NCBI RefSeq assembly: GCF_025527015.1
Contig: NZ_JAODIM010000042.1
Span: 434,001-498,000 of the forward strand
Length of the DNA: 64,000 nt
From: Winslowiella arboricola
GTDB lineage: Bacteria > Pseudomonadota > Gammaproteobacteria > Enterobacterales > Enterobacteriaceae
Direction: 5' to 3'
Part shown: positions 16,292 through 26,101 of the stretch, piece after piece
How the letters are laid out: every line of letters begins with the position of its first letter
Numbering within the stretch: the stretch's first letter is position 1
Notes under the pieces: generated by a model
The model's database searches: none
What the model was told of the DNA's origin: nothing
Seen by the model: the letters and a program-made list of their open reading frames with translations, nothing else
Translations under genes and position numbers: made by a program

Positions 16292-18906
16292 CCAGACTCG
16301 CCAGCCAGCGGCAGGCGGCTTACCGTCAGACTGCGCTGCCAGGCCCGGCGCATCGCCTGCGCCAGCTGCGACTGGCTGTAGGGTTTCGCCAGCCGTTCGC
16401 ACAACGGCAGCGTGCCTTGTTGCTGCTGCTGACGCAGGTCGTGACCGCTGACCAGCAGGGTGGCCAGCGCCGGATTAACACTCTGCGCCTGGCGAATCAC
16501 CTCGGCGCCGTTTAACCCTCCTGGCAACATCAGATCGCTGACCAGCATGCTGATATCGGCGGTTTGCTGCAGGAGTCTCAGCGCCTGCTCGCCGGTAGCG
16601 CACTCCAGCGTCAGATAGCCGAGCTGATGCAGTTGTTCACACAGCGTCTGGCGCACATCCGGCTCATCGTCCAGCACCAGCACCAGTCGATCCTGATGGC
16701 CGGCCGGCTCTGGCTCCGTTACAGGGCTGGTGGGTTGCAGCTGCGCCGGTGCGCGCGGCAGCTGCAAACGAACCAGCGTGCCCTGATCCGGGGCGGTTTC
16801 CAGATGGATGCTGCCGCCAGACTGGCGCACAAAACCGTACACCATCGACAGCCCCAGGCCACTGCCGCTGCCAGGCGCTTTGGTGGTGAAAAACGGCTCA
16901 AAAACCTGCGTGCGGATCTCCTCTGACATGCCGCAACCCTGGTCAATTACCTCAATCGTGACGCTGTCACTTTTCTCCTGCGGGCTGATTTCAACCCGCT
17001 GATTATAGATGCGTATTTTAATCTCGCCGTCATTCTCCCCCAGCGCGTCGCGGGCATTCACGACCAGATTAATCAGCGCATTCTCCAGCTGCCCGGCATC
17101 AATCCATGCCAGCCAGCCCGGTTGTTGCGCCTCGATCGCCAGTGTCTGGCCGGGAGGCAGCGAATGGCTCATTAACTCCTGCAGATTTTCCGCCAGGCTG
17201 GCGACCTGCACCGCCTGCGGATGCAGCGCCTGTTTGCGCGAGAACGCCAGCAGGCGCTGGGTCAGCTGGGCGGCGCGTTCGGCGGCTTTTAGCGCGCGGC
17301 TGATACGCTGAGCGCTCTGCGCCTCCAGGCTGGCGCGGTCAATCAATTCCAGGCTGCCAATAATTACCGCCAGCAGATTGTTAAAATCATGGGCAAGACC
17401 GCCGGTAAGCTGGCCGACCGCTTTCATCTTCTGGCTGTGCACCAGCGCTTCCTCCAGCGCTTTACGTTCGGTGCGTTCCAGCACCGTATTGACCATTCCG
17501 CGATGCGGCACCGGGCTGAAACGCAGCTCAATCACCCGGCCATCATGCAGGCGCAGCTCCTGCGGCTCCGGCAGGTCGTGGCTGAGATTAAGCGCTAACT
17601 GCGGCGCGAGTTGTTGCAGCAGCTGCTGATAGTGCTGTCCGCGATGCAGCTGCTGCGCCGCCAGACCTAACAGCAGCGGATACTGCGAGTTCCATACCAC
17701 TAAATGGCCGCCGCCGTCGAACAGCGCAAAGCCATCACGCATCGCTAAAAAGGTCGACTCCAGCTGATTACTTTTCTCTTTTAACAGTCGTGAGGTGTGC
17801 TCCAGCGAGGCGGTATTGCGGGCAAAGACGCTAAAGGCGCGCGCCAGATCGCCCAGTTCATCACGTCGTTGCAGCGCCGGAACGCTGACGTCGCGCTGTC
17901 CCTGTGCCAGCCGGGTCATCGCGCTGGCAATCGCCGTCAGATTCGAACCAAGATTACGGTAAATATAGAAGCCGGCAAATCCGGTGATCACCAGCGACAG
18001 CAGGGCAAACAGGGTGATAAACAAAATGATCAGGTTAAGTTCGTGATGGGTGGCGGCGGTGCGCAGCGTGGTCTCCTGCGCCACTTTGCCGACATACCGC
18101 GTGATGTCCTCATTAAGCATCGCCACCAGCGCTTTGATTTGGTAGGTGTGGTAAGCAATCGCCAGATCGCTGTCGGCCAGCTGCTGCGCCAGCGGCAACA
18201 GCGAGCGCCCGGTCGCCAGCAGCCGCTGCATCTTATCGTTCAGCAGGCGATTGCTGCTGTGCTGCGGCCATTGCTGCATCACCTGGCGCCACTGCTGGAT
18301 CGCCGGTAACGGCGAAGGGGTGCGGGTGGCAACGGTAATCAGCCGATCGATCTGCTGACGCAGCGGCAGTGGCGGCTGACTGAGCCGGTCACGCCGCATA
18401 ATGTCGTTGATATGGTGCAGTTGCAGCTGGGCCTGATACAGACCGCTTAACATCATATTACGTTGCAGATGGCGTTGATGGCCGCGTGCCAGTAATCTGC
18501 TGACACTCTGTTCGAGGGTCTGGCTGCGCTGTGAGATCCGGCTAACCAGCTGCGGTTCGCGGCTGGCCAGCGGCGCGGCGGCGATGCGCATCAGCGACTG
18601 TTGCAGCGCCCGCTGGGTTTGCCGCAGCCGCGCCGATTCACTCTGATACTCCAGTGCGCCCACCACCTGCGACAGGCGTGCCGCCGAGGTGGCGACATTC
18701 GCCGTATCGCGCGCCAGCGCCAGGCTGCCGGTCATATCACTGAGGGTTTGCGCCTGTGCCTGCTCCTGAATGGCGCCCGCATGGTTAAATCCGATAATTG
18801 CCACCGCACTGACCATCAATGTCACCGCCACCACCAGCAGATTAAAGATCAGCAGACGGCCACGCGCGCCCGCCAGTCGTCGGGGATAAACCGTTTCGGT
18901 GATCAT
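16273..18906 (-). CDS. Hybrid sensor histidine kinase with C-terminal receiver domain
   Basis: About 877 residues. A first membrane helix lies near residues 18-43 ([19 protein letters not shown]), then a roughly 250-residue largely helical, probably periplasmic sensor region recalling TorS, then a second helix ([19 protein letters not shown]), a HAMP domain, a PAS domain ([14 protein letters not shown]), HisKA with the phospho-accepting His in [12 protein letters not shown], HATPase_c ([26 protein letters not shown]) and a receiver ([16 protein letters not shown]). No HPt domain follows. ATG 18906 has GGAG upstream; the open frame extends 20 codons further. Divergent from a sugar ABC operon with a RbsB-like protein, it may sense that ligand; an OmpR-type regulator is at 25184. 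Confidence 0.85.
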   Translation of the reverse strand: MITETVYPRRLAGARGRLLIFNLLVVAVTLMVSAVAIIGFNHAGAIQEQAQAQTLSDMTGSLALARDTANVATSAARLSQVVGALEYQSESARLRQTQRALQQSLMRIAAAPLASREPQLVSRISQRSQTLEQSVSRLLARGHQRHLQRNMMLSGLYQAQLQLHHINDIMRRDRLSQPPLPLRQQIDRLITVATRTPSPLPAIQQWRQVMQQWPQHSSNRLLNDKMQRLLATGRSLLPLAQQLADSDLAIAYHTYQIKALVAMLNEDITRYVGKVAQETTLRTAATHHELNLIILFITLFALLSLVITGFAGFYIYRNLGSNLTAIASAMTRLAQGQRDVSVPALQRRDELGDLARAFSVFARNTASLEHTSRLLKEKSNQLESTFLAMRDGFALFDGGGHLVVWNSQYPLLLGLAAQQLHRGQHYQQLLQQLAPQLALNLSHDLPEPQELRLHDGRVIELRFSPVPHRGMVNTVLERTERKALEEALVHSQKMKAVGQLTGGLAHDFNNLLAVIIGSLELIDRASLEAQSAQRISRALKAAERAAQLTQRLLAFSRKQALHPQAVQVASLAENLQELMSHSLPPGQTLAIEAQQPGWLAWIDAGQLENALINLVVNARDALGENDGEIKIRIYNQRVEISPQEKSDSVTIEVIDQGCGMSEEIRTQVFEPFFTTKAPGSGSGLGLSMVYGFVRQSGGSIHLETAPDQGTLVRLQLPRAPAQLQPTSPVTEPEPAGHQDRLVLVLDDEPDVRQTLCEQLHQLGYLTLECATGEQALRLLQQTADISMLVSDLMLPGGLNGAEVIRQAQSVNPALATLLVSGHDLRQQQQQGTLPLCERLAKPYSQSQLAQAMRRAWQRSLTVSRLPLAGESGQHTST

Positions 18907-19053
18907 AGAGGCTCCGCAACATCGCTGAGGCTGAGCAGCGAGTATAAAAGTGGTGCGGTTTAACACTATGACAAAGATGAATGAGCGCTGACATTTTCCA
19001 TTTATTTAACCCTGTTTTACTGCTGCCATTATCCGGCGAACAGGATGCATGGC

Positions 19054-20568
19054 ATGGCAGCGACAGCGATTCTGGAAATGAAAAATATCTCGCGCCGCTT
19101 TGGTCAGTTCTGGGCGTTAAAAGATGTCAGCCTGACGGTCTGGCCGGGCGAGGTGCATGCCTTAATGGGCGAGAATGGCGCCGGTAAGAGTACCTTAATG
19201 AAGATTCTGGCCGGTGCTTACAGCGCCAGCAGCGGGGAAATTCTGATTGATGGTCAGCCGACGCTGATTAAAGGGCCGAAGGATGCGCTGGAAGCCGGCA
19301 TTACGCTGATCTATCAGGAGATGAATCTGGCGCCCAATCTGACGGTGGCTGAAAACATCTTTCTTGGCAGTGAAATCCAGCGCTACGGCCTGGTGAAACG
19401 GCGGCAGATGGCGCAGGAAGCGCAAAAGGTGATTGACCGTCTGCATGCCCGTTTTTCTTCCACGGACCGGGTGTTCAGACTGAGTATCGCCGAACAGCAG
19501 CAGGTGGAGATTGCCCGCGCTTTACACCGCAACAGCCGGATTTTAGTGATGGATGAGCCGACGGCGGCGCTGTCGTCGCGCGAAACGGAGCAGCTGTTTG
19601 CCCTGATTAAACGTCTGCGCGCCGAAGGGATGGCGATTATCTATATCAGTCACCGTATGGCCGAGGTCTATCAGCTTTCCGATCGCGTCAGCGTACTGCG
19701 CGATGGTCAGTATGTCGGCAGCCTGACGCGCGACAATCTGAATGCCAGCGAACTGGTGCGGATGATGGTTGGCCGTCCGCTTAGCGATCTGTTTAACAAA
19801 GAGCCGTCGATTACCGACGGCGCGCCGCGGCTGACGGTAGATAGCCTGACCGACGGCGGTAAAATCCATCCCTGTAGCCTTGAGGTGCGTGCCGGGGAGA
19901 TTGTCGCCCTTGCCGGGCTGGTGGGCGCCGGGCGCTCTGAGCTGGCGCAGCTGATTTTCGGCGTCCATAAAGCCACCAACGGCACGGTGGCGGTGGATCA
20001 GCGACCGGTTCATATCACCTCGCCGCGTGCAGCGATTGCGCTCGGCATCGGCTATCTGCCGGAAAACCGTAAAGAACAGGGGCTGTTTCTGGAACTTGCT
20101 GCCCATGAAAATATCGTGATGGCCACGATTGAACGCGATGCCCGTTACGGCCTGCTGGATCGGCGCAAAGGGCAGAAAATCTCCGGCGACGCCATTCACT
20201 CGCTGAATATCCGTGTCCCTCATGCGCAGGTGCGGGCGGGCGGACTCTCCGGCGGTAATCAGCAGAAACTGCTGGTTTCGCGCTGGGTGGCGATTGGTCC
20301 GCGTATTCTGCTGCTGGATGAGCCGACCCGCGGCGTTGATGTCGGCGCTAAAAGCGAGATCTACCGCATGATGAATCAGATGGCGCAGCAGGGCGTGGCG
20401 ATCCTGATGATCTCCAGTGAGCTGCCGGAAGTGGTCGGCATGAGTGACCGGGTATATGTGATGCGTGAAGGCGCGATAGTGGGTGAGCTGCAACGCGACA
20501 GTATTACTCAGGAGAATATTATGACGCTGGCAACCGGCGTTGATCTTCCGCAACCGGTTAACGTCTGA
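19054..20568 (+). CDS. Sugar ABC transporter ATP-binding protein (RbsA-like)
   Basis: About 504 residues with two ATPase domains in tandem, as in RbsA, XylG and AraG. The first has Walker [10 protein letters not shown] and the signature [15 protein letters not shown]; the second has the usual degenerate Walker A (GLVGAGRSE) and the signature [17 protein letters not shown] 19054 or ATG 19045 could be the start; an AGGA at 19041 is better placed for 19054. It is the first gene of an operon with a permease, a ribose-type binding protein and D-lyxose isomerase, and energises uptake of a monosaccharide. It is divergent from the hybrid kinase gene. Confidence 0.88.
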   Translation: MAATAILEMKNISRRFGQFWALKDVSLTVWPGEVHALMGENGAGKSTLMKILAGAYSASSGEILIDGQPTLIKGPKDALEAGITLIYQEMNLAPNLTVAENIFLGSEIQRYGLVKRRQMAQEAQKVIDRLHARFSSTDRVFRLSIAEQQQVEIARALHRNSRILVMDEPTAALSSRETEQLFALIKRLRAEGMAIIYISHRMAEVYQLSDRVSVLRDGQYVGSLTRDNLNASELVRMMVGRPLSDLFNKEPSITDGAPRLTVDSLTDGGKIHPCSLEVRAGEIVALAGLVGAGRSELAQLIFGVHKATNGTVAVDQRPVHITSPRAAIALGIGYLPENRKEQGLFLELAAHENIVMATIERDARYGLLDRRKGQKISGDAIHSLNIRVPHAQVRAGGLSGGNQQKLLVSRWVAIGPRILLLDEPTRGVDVGAKSEIYRMMNQMAQQGVAILMISSELPEVVGMSDRVYVMREGAIVGELQRDSITQENIMTLATGVDLPQPVNV

Positions 20569-20578
20569 GGAGCCACCC

Positions 20579-21568
20579 ATGACTAACTCTGTCCCTGCGC
20601 GCAGCAAAACTCCGGCGCTGAAGCGTGTACTGATGGCCGATATGATGCAAACCATCGGTATTCTGCCGATTTTGATCCTGATTGTGGTGGTGTTCGGCTT
20701 TGCGACGCCCAACTTTTTTACCGAATCAAATCTGCTGAATATTACCCGTCAGGCTTCAATCAATATTGTGCTGGCGGCGGGGATGACTTTTATTATTCTG
20801 ACCGGCGGTATCGACCTGTCGGTCGGCTCGATGCTCGGAGCAACGGCGGTGGTGGCGATGGTCACGTCGCTCGATCCGGCGCTGGCGAATCTGACCATAC
20901 CGGCGGCGCTGTTTGCCGGGCTGTTAATGGGACTGTTTAACGGCGTGCTGGTCGCCTGGGCCGGGCTGCCGCCGTTTATTGTCACTCTGGGCACCTATAC
21001 CGCGATGCGCGGTGCCGCCTATCTGCTGGCCGATGGCACCACGGTAATCAATTCCAGTATTAATTTTGAGTGGATCGGCAATGGCTATCTCGGCCCGATC
21101 CCGTGGCTGATTGTGATCGCTTTTGCGGTGATCGCACTCTGCTGGTTTATTTTGCGGCGCACCACGCTGGGCGTCCATATCTATGCGGTGGGCGGCAATA
21201 TTCAGGCGGCGCGTCTGACCGGGATTAAAGTGGGCGCGGTGCTGCTGTTTGTCTATGCCGCCAGCGGACTGCTCTCCGGGCTGGCCGGGCTGATGAGCGC
21301 TTCGCGACTGTACAGCGCCAACGGCAATCTGGGCGTCGGCTATGAACTGGATGCGATTGCGGCGGTGATCCTTGGCGGCACCAGTTTTGTCGGCGGTATC
21401 GGCACCATCACCGGTACCTTAATTGGCGCGCTGATTATCGCCACCCTGAACAACGGTATGACGCTGATGGGCGTCTCCTATTTCTGGCAGCTGGTGATCA
21501 AAGGTGCGGTGATCATTATTGCTGTACTGATTGATAAATATCGCACCCGTCATCATCAGGCGAACTAA
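20579..21568 (+). CDS. Sugar ABC transporter permease (RbsC-like)
   Basis: A 329-residue permease of the RbsC/XylH family, with about eight to ten hydrophobic helices. Typical segments are ILTGGIDLSVGSMLG near residue 80, NGVLVAWAGLPPFIVTLGT, and the C-terminal AVILGGTSFVGGIGT. GAGGAG precedes ATG 20579; the open frame upstream runs into rbsA-like sequence and is ignored. It forms the homodimeric channel for the importer encoded by its neighbours. Confidence 0.9.
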   Translation: MTNSVPARSKTPALKRVLMADMMQTIGILPILILIVVVFGFATPNFFTESNLLNITRQASINIVLAAGMTFIILTGGIDLSVGSMLGATAVVAMVTSLDPALANLTIPAALFAGLLMGLFNGVLVAWAGLPPFIVTLGTYTAMRGAAYLLADGTTVINSSINFEWIGNGYLGPIPWLIVIAFAVIALCWFILRRTTLGVHIYAVGGNIQAARLTGIKVGAVLLFVYAASGLLSGLAGLMSASRLYSANGNLGVGYELDAIAAVILGGTSFVGGIGTITGTLIGALIIATLNNGMTLMGVSYFWQLVIKGAVIIIAVLIDKYRTRHHQAN

Positions 21569-21632
21569 GGATTTCCCGACACAACTGACACGCCATTCTG
21601 CTGTTGGCGACAACCGATACAGGAGAAGGTCC

Positions 21633-22574
21633 ATGCGTTTAAATCCGATTATTACCGGGCTGCTGGCCGCAACCATGCTGGTGGCCGCGCCGCTGGCGCA
21701 GGCAAAGCCACTAAAAACCATCGGCGTGACCGTGGGGGATCTGGCCAACCCGTTCTTTGTGCAGATTGCGAAAGGCGCCGAGATGAAGGCGCGGGAGCTG
21801 GCGGGTGACAATGTCAATGTCACGCTGGTCTCCAGCGGCTATGACCTTGGTCAGCAGGTAGGGCAGATCGATAACTTTATTGCCGCGAAGGTGGATATGA
21901 TTATCCTTGGCGCCGCTGATTCAAAAGGTATTGCGCCAGCGGTAAAACGTGCGCGTGATGCCGGTATCGTGGTGGTGGCGGTTGACGTTACTGCCGATGG
22001 TGCCGATGCCGCGGTGACCTCCGATAATACCCAGGCCGGGAGCCAGGCCTGCCAGTATATTGCTGAGCGGCTGAAGAATAAGGGCGATGTGGTGATTATC
22101 AACGGTCCGCCGGTCTCCTCGATTCAGGACCGGGTATCCGGCTGTATGCGCGAGTTTAAAAAACATCCGGATATCAAGGTGCTCTCTTCTAATCAGAACG
22201 CGAAGGGCAGCCGTGAAGGCGGCCTGGAAGTGATGACATCGCTGCTCTCGGCCCACCCAAAACTCGACGCAGTATTTGCGATTAACGACCCGACCGCTAT
22301 CGGCGCGGATTTAGCCGCTAAACAGGCGCAGCGCAGCGAATTCTTTATCGTCGGCGTTGACGGCTCGCCAGATGGTGAAGAAGCGCTGAAACGTGAGAAT
22401 TCCCTGTTTGTCGCCACCCCGGCGCAGGATCCGCAGGTAATGGCGGCACGGGCGGTGGAAATTGGTTATGACATTTTGCAGGGCAAACCGGCACCGAAAG
22501 AGACGGTATTGATCCCGGTAAAAACCATCGACCGCAACAATATCGCTGACTACAAAGGCTGGACGGTGAAATAA
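21633..22574 (+). CDS. Sugar ABC transporter substrate-binding protein (RbsB-like)
   Basis: A 313-residue periplasmic binding protein of the ribose/galactose family (Peripla_BP_4). It has a Sec signal peptide (MRLNPIITGLLAATMLVAAP, cleaved near AQA) and the family pattern GVTVGDLANPFFVQIAKGAE at the start of the mature protein, then IDNFIAAKVDMIIL and AINDPTAIGADLA. ATG 21633 follows AGGAGAAGG. The next gene is D-lyxose isomerase, so D-lyxose or a related aldopentose or hexose is the likely ligand. RbsB-like proteins can also present ligands to membrane sensors, as TorT does for TorS, which is notable given the kinase gene divergent from this operon. Confidence 0.88.
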   Translation: MRLNPIITGLLAATMLVAAPLAQAKPLKTIGVTVGDLANPFFVQIAKGAEMKARELAGDNVNVTLVSSGYDLGQQVGQIDNFIAAKVDMIILGAADSKGIAPAVKRARDAGIVVVAVDVTADGADAAVTSDNTQAGSQACQYIAERLKNKGDVVIINGPPVSSIQDRVSGCMREFKKHPDIKVLSSNQNAKGSREGGLEVMTSLLSAHPKLDAVFAINDPTAIGADLAAKQAQRSEFFIVGVDGSPDGEEALKRENSLFVATPAQDPQVMAARAVEIGYDILQGKPAPKETVLIPVKTIDRNNIADYKGWTVK

Positions 22575-22631
22575 GCGCATCCGTGGCAGGTATGCAACCG
22601 CTGCCTGCCCGATTAAACAGGAGATAAGCCG

Positions 22632-23315
22632 ATGAAGCGCTCTGAGGTCAACGCGATTTTGCAACAGACCCTCGCGTTCTTTGCCCGCCAGGATGTGCAT
22701 CTGCCGCGCTGGGCGGAGTTCACGCTGGCGCAGTGGCGGCAGAGAGCGCGTGAGGAGTGGCAGGAAGTGTTCGATCTGAAGCTGGGCTGGGATGTCACCT
22801 CTTTTGGCAGTGATAACTTTCAGCAGCAGGGGCTGACGCTGTTTACCCTGCGTAACGGTTCGCCTGACGGCGTGCCCTATGCCAAATGCTATGCTGAAAA
22901 GATTATGCACTGCCGTGAGGCGCAGGTGACGCCGCTGCATTTTCACTGGCGTAAACGCGAAGATATTATTAATCGCGCGGGCGGCAATCTGATTGTTGAG
23001 CTGTATAACCGCGACGGTGAAGCGCTGGCTGGCACGCCGGTAACGGTAGCGATTGACGGTTTTCGCCAGACTCATGCCGCCGGTACGCAGATCCGCTTAT
23101 CGCCTGGCGAGAGCATTACGCTGCCGCCCGGCATCTGTCACAGCTTCTGGAGCGAGGCCGGGCTGGGGGATGTGCTGACAGGCGAGGTATCGATGATTAA
23201 CGATGATGAACGCGATAACTATTTTCTCACGCCGGTGTCGCGCTTTAATCCGCTTGAAGATGACGAAGCGCCACGCTGGTTGCTGTGCAATGAATACGGG
23301 CGCTATCTGCCATAA
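22632..23315 (+). CDS. D-lyxose/D-mannose isomerase
   Basis: A 227-residue cupin-fold aldose-ketose isomerase of the D-lyxose isomerase (former DUF1498) family. Metal ligands are visible in LHFHWRKREDI (His103, His105, Glu110) and a distal His near residue 170 in PPGICHSFW. Characterised relatives interconvert D-lyxose with D-xylulose and D-mannose with D-fructose. CAGGAG lies ahead of the ATG. It ends the ABC operon, implying intracellular isomerisation of the imported sugar. No xylulokinase or fructokinase gene is nearby, so phosphorylation must be done by a kinase encoded elsewhere. Confidence 0.88.
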   Translation: MKRSEVNAILQQTLAFFARQDVHLPRWAEFTLAQWRQRAREEWQEVFDLKLGWDVTSFGSDNFQQQGLTLFTLRNGSPDGVPYAKCYAEKIMHCREAQVTPLHFHWRKREDIINRAGGNLIVELYNRDGEALAGTPVTVAIDGFRQTHAAGTQIRLSPGESITLPPGICHSFWSEAGLGDVLTGEVSMINDDERDNYFLTPVSRFNPLEDDEAPRWLLCNEYGRYLP

Positions 23316-23319
23316 GCCG

Positions 23320-24459
23320 TTATTTGCCGTGGATTCCCTGTGGGACAAAAATCATCATCAGCGCGGAGAGCAGTGCAAACAGCGTAAGTGCTGTAGCAGC
23401 GCCTGCGGCGGCATACAGCATACCGAAGATCACCGATCCCACCACCTGGCCCGCTGCCAGCATAAAGAACAGCACGCCGACGCCAGAGGCCGGGGAGTGT
23501 GCAGTTGCGGCAGCGCCACATACCAGCAGCACGCCAGAGACGGTGACATAACCTGCGCCGCACAGCGCCACGGCCGGAAATAACCCCCAGGTGAAACTTT
23601 CACTGTGCGCCAGCAGCAGCAGTGGAAGCGCCATAAACAGTTGCGAAAGACGCCAGACCTGATGCAGACCAATACGCGCCGCAACCGGTCCGGTCAGTGC
23701 GCCAACTATTCCTGCGCCACCGCTGACCAGCCATAACAGGCTGGTGGTTTTTTTATCCACAGCAGAGTGATGCTGCAGCAGCTCCGGGCCAAAGCTCCAC
23801 CATGCCGCGCTGGCGAGGCCGCTGATAAAGGCAACTATCGCCAGCCGCGCCAGCGAACGGCAGAGCAGCGTCTTACGCCAGTTTATCTTTCCATCACGAC
23901 TATCCGGATGCTTGCCTGGCAGATAACGCAGAACCGGCAGCAGGCAGGCCAGCGCCATGATGCTAAATACTATGCAGGCCACCCGCCATCCGCCGGGCAG
24001 CCACTGCAACAGCGGCACCGACAGGATAATGCCCGCCGCGGTGCCGGCGTTAATCATGGTATTTACCTGAGGCTGCTGCTGTGCAGCAATCATCCGATTG
24101 ACGGCGGCGGCAAGCGCCGGAGAGGCGAGGCCGGAACTCAGACCGGCAATAAACAGTCCGGCGGCCAGCATCGCCGGGGAGAAGGCGAGGGCGAGCAGCA
24201 GCAGTCCGCCAGCGGCGCATAACGCTGCCAGCGCCGCCGGTAAACGCGCGCCATAACGCGCTGTCAGCAGTGATGCGGCGATAATCGCCAGGCAGTAAGC
24301 GGCAAAACTACAGGCAGAGATCACACCAGCCAGCCGGGAACTAAAGGGTATATCGCTGGCTACCGCAGGCAGCATCAGTCCCCAGGAGAATCTTGCCATG
24401 CCGTAGGTGACCGCAATCAGTGAAAAACCGGTGATACCGAGTGCGACAGAAGCCCTCAC
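23320..24459 (-). CDS. MFS transporter, YbfB/YjiJ family
   Basis: A 379-residue major facilitator protein with about 12 hydrophobic helices. The start, GITGFSLIAVTYGMARFSWGLMLP, is typical of the YbfB/YjiJ (MFS_4) group, whose substrates are mostly unknown. The start codon is GTG and overlaps the stop of the tetR-type gene (GTGA), so translation is coupled. Under TetR control it is probably an exporter of a drug or toxic metabolite. It converges on the D-lyxose isomerase gene with only four bases between. Confidence 0.85.
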   Translation of the reverse strand: MRASVALGITGFSLIAVTYGMARFSWGLMLPAVASDIPFSSRLAGVISACSFAAYCLAIIAASLLTARYGARLPAALAALCAAGGLLLLALAFSPAMLAAGLFIAGLSSGLASPALAAAVNRMIAAQQQPQVNTMINAGTAAGIILSVPLLQWLPGGWRVACIVFSIMALACLLPVLRYLPGKHPDSRDGKINWRKTLLCRSLARLAIVAFISGLASAAWWSFGPELLQHHSAVDKKTTSLLWLVSGGAGIVGALTGPVAARIGLHQVWRLSQLFMALPLLLLAHSESFTWGLFPAVALCGAGYVTVSGVLLVCGAAATAHSPASGVGVLFFMLAAGQVVGSVIFGMLYAAAGAATALTLFALLSALMMIFVPQGIHGK

Positions 24460-24998
24460 GGTTTTTTCCCGCTGCCGGCCAGCAGCAGAGCGACCGCTGC
24501 TGCGGCATGGCTGGCCGCTGCGGGGCCGATAATCAGCGCAGAGGTGATAGCGCCTTCGGATAACATCCAGATCGCATCAGCAATCGCCACGCTGTCTGCG
24601 CCATGCGAATGTCTGACGCAGGTAGCGATGTACTCGCGCAGCTGATAGCGATAGTCGAGCGCCTGCGCTGACAGTCTGACATCCTGCTCCGCATATTCGC
24701 CCCAGGCTTTCAGAAAGAAGCAGCCGGAGCTGCCCTGTTCCTGCATCCACTGTTCAAGCACCGTGAAAAGCTGGCTAATTGCCTGCGGATGCTGCGGTGC
24801 ATAAAGGGCGGAGAAGAAGCGGTTTTTGCGTTCAGTCATCACCGCTTCAGTCAGCATCTCGCGTGAAGGAAAGTATTTGTACAGCGTGCGGGTAGAAACG
24901 CCCGCCTCGCTACAAATGCGGTCGGTACTGGTGGCGTGAAAACCGTTGCGATAAAACAACTGCTCAGCGGCCTGAATAATATCCTGTTTTTTCTGCAT
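24456..24998 (-). CDS. TetR family transcriptional regulator
   Basis: A 180-residue repressor-type regulator. The N-terminal DNA-binding domain is IIQAAEQLFYRNGFHATSTDRICSEAG with recognition helix VSTRTLYKYFPSREML; the C-terminal domain carries the ligand pocket and differs between family members. It is the first gene of a two-gene operon with the MFS transporter (overlap of four bases). A near-perfect 26-base palindrome 6 bases before its start (25004-25029) is the obvious operator, implying autorepression of the operon. The inducer is unknown. Confidence 0.9.
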   Translation of the reverse strand: MQKKQDIIQAAEQLFYRNGFHATSTDRICSEAGVSTRTLYKYFPSREMLTEAVMTERKNRFFSALYAPQHPQAISQLFTVLEQWMQEQGSSGCFFLKAWGEYAEQDVRLSAQALDYRYQLREYIATCVRHSHGADSVAIADAIWMLSEGAITSALIIGPAAASHAAAAVALLLAGSGKKP

Positions 24999-25003
24999 CT
25001 GTA

Positions 25004-25029
25004 AAAAGTAAACCGATCGTTTTACTTTT
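25004..25029. promoter_or_regulatory. Probable TetR operator palindrome
   Basis: Arms AAAAGTAAA and TTTACTTTT flank a CGATCG centre; 12 of the 13 base pairs across the dyad match. It lies directly upstream of the tetR-type start codon, the usual position of an autoregulatory operator in this family. Confidence 0.75.
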
Positions 25030-25063
25030 GCAATAATTATCTTAAATCAGAGTCTGCTGCGGC

Positions 25064-25128
25064 AAAGGGCGGCGAGAATGCCGCCCCTGCCACATTAAAC
25101 CGCAGGGGCCGCGTTCTCGCCGCCCGTG
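25064..25128. repeat. REP/BIME-like paired palindromic repeat
   Basis: Two inverted units, AGGGCGGCG-AGAATG-CCGCCCCTGC and GCAGGGGCCGCG-TTCTCG-CCGCCCGTG, are separated by about 11 bases. Each unit can fold alone and the pair can fold as one long hairpin. It lies between the tetR-type promoter and the end of the response regulator gene. The right unit has one mismatch (GGGGCCGCG instead of GGGGCGGCG). Confidence 0.75.
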
Positions 25129-25183
25129 TGGATGATTTTCGCGATACGCAGCCTGTATGTATGGTAAGAGGGGAGAGGTTGTC

Positions 25184-25933
25184 TCAGGCAATACGACTGT
25201 TAATCAGCGCCGCATCCGGGCGCACCGCATCAGCGGAAAACACATAGCCCAGTCCGCGAATGGTGCGGATCAGCGTCGGCTGGTGCGGGTTGATTTCAAT
25301 TTTTCGCCGCAGCCGCATAATCAGCACATCAATGGTGCGGTCAAATACATCGAGGGTTTCGCTGTGGGTCAGTTCAAGCAGCTGATCGCGCGTCAGCACT
25401 TTGCGCGCATGGCTGATCATCGCCAGCAGCAGCGTATATTCGCCCTGCGTCAGCACCACCTCTTCACGCTGCGGGTTCAGCAACACGCAGCGGTTTTCAT
25501 CCAGCCGCCAGCCATTAAATTGCCAGCCACGCCAGCTGGTATAAGGATTTTCCAGCGATAGTATACCGCTACGGCGCAACACCGCTTTGGCGCGCGCCAC
25601 CACTACCCGTGGGTTAAACGGCTTGGCGATATAGTCGTCTGCGCCCATCTCCAGTCCGACCACGATATCCGACTCCGATCCCATGCCGGTCAGCATAATC
25701 ACCAGCAGATCGGGGCGGGTTCGCTGCATCTGCTGTAGCACCAGCAGGCCATTGGTATCCGGTAAAATCATATCCAGCATCACCAGCGAGATCTCGCGAT
25801 GACCCGCAAGCAACGCCAGCGCATCCTCGCCGCAATGGCAGCTATACAGGGTAAACCCATGTTCACTCAGCACATCGTTAAGCAGCTCGCAGATGGCTTT
25901 ATCGTCGTCGACCACCAGAATGGCGGGTTTCAT
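25184..25933 (-). CDS. OmpR-family response regulator, orphan
   Basis: A 249-residue two-domain regulator. The receiver has the acidic pocket VVDDD, the phospho-acceptor Asp54 in VMLDMILPD and Lys104 in IAKPF; the C-terminal winged helix includes VVLTQGEYTLLLAMI and the RTIDVLIMRLRRKIE recognition helix, ending IRTIRGLGYVFSAD. It resembles the TorR/OmpR group. There is no sensor kinase gene next to it; the nearest is the hybrid kinase at 16273-18906, about 6 kb away on the same strand. Whether the two are partners is unproven, and that kinase lacks an HPt domain. Confidence 0.88.
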   Translation of the reverse strand: MKPAILVVDDDKAICELLNDVLSEHGFTLYSCHCGEDALALLAGHREISLVMLDMILPDTNGLLVLQQMQRTRPDLLVIMLTGMGSESDIVVGLEMGADDYIAKPFNPRVVVARAKAVLRRSGILSLENPYTSWRGWQFNGWRLDENRCVLLNPQREEVVLTQGEYTLLLAMISHARKVLTRDQLLELTHSETLDVFDRTIDVLIMRLRRKIEINPHQPTLIRTIRGLGYVFSADAVRPDAALINSRIA

Positions 25934-26101
25934 CGCAGCGACCTCACAGGTTGCAGACAGGTTAAAAAGCAGTGTATCTGAGCCGCTAACCGGCGTGAGG
26001 GGCAGGCGATAAAACTGTGAGACGGGTCGCGGGCGGCGCGTGGATTTTTCGGCATCAGCCGCAGAATTGCCGCGCGCGGAGTTAACCGGCGCGGCTGAAG
26101 T

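Noticed and set aside
17797..18309. 170-codon plus-strand frame opposite the hybrid kinase
   Set aside because: Antisense to the clear kinase domains; composition is that of a shadow frame.
25933..26101. Gap between the response regulator and yeeO checked for a sensor kinase or small RNA
   Set aside because: Only 168 bases, with no ORF or hairpin that stands out.
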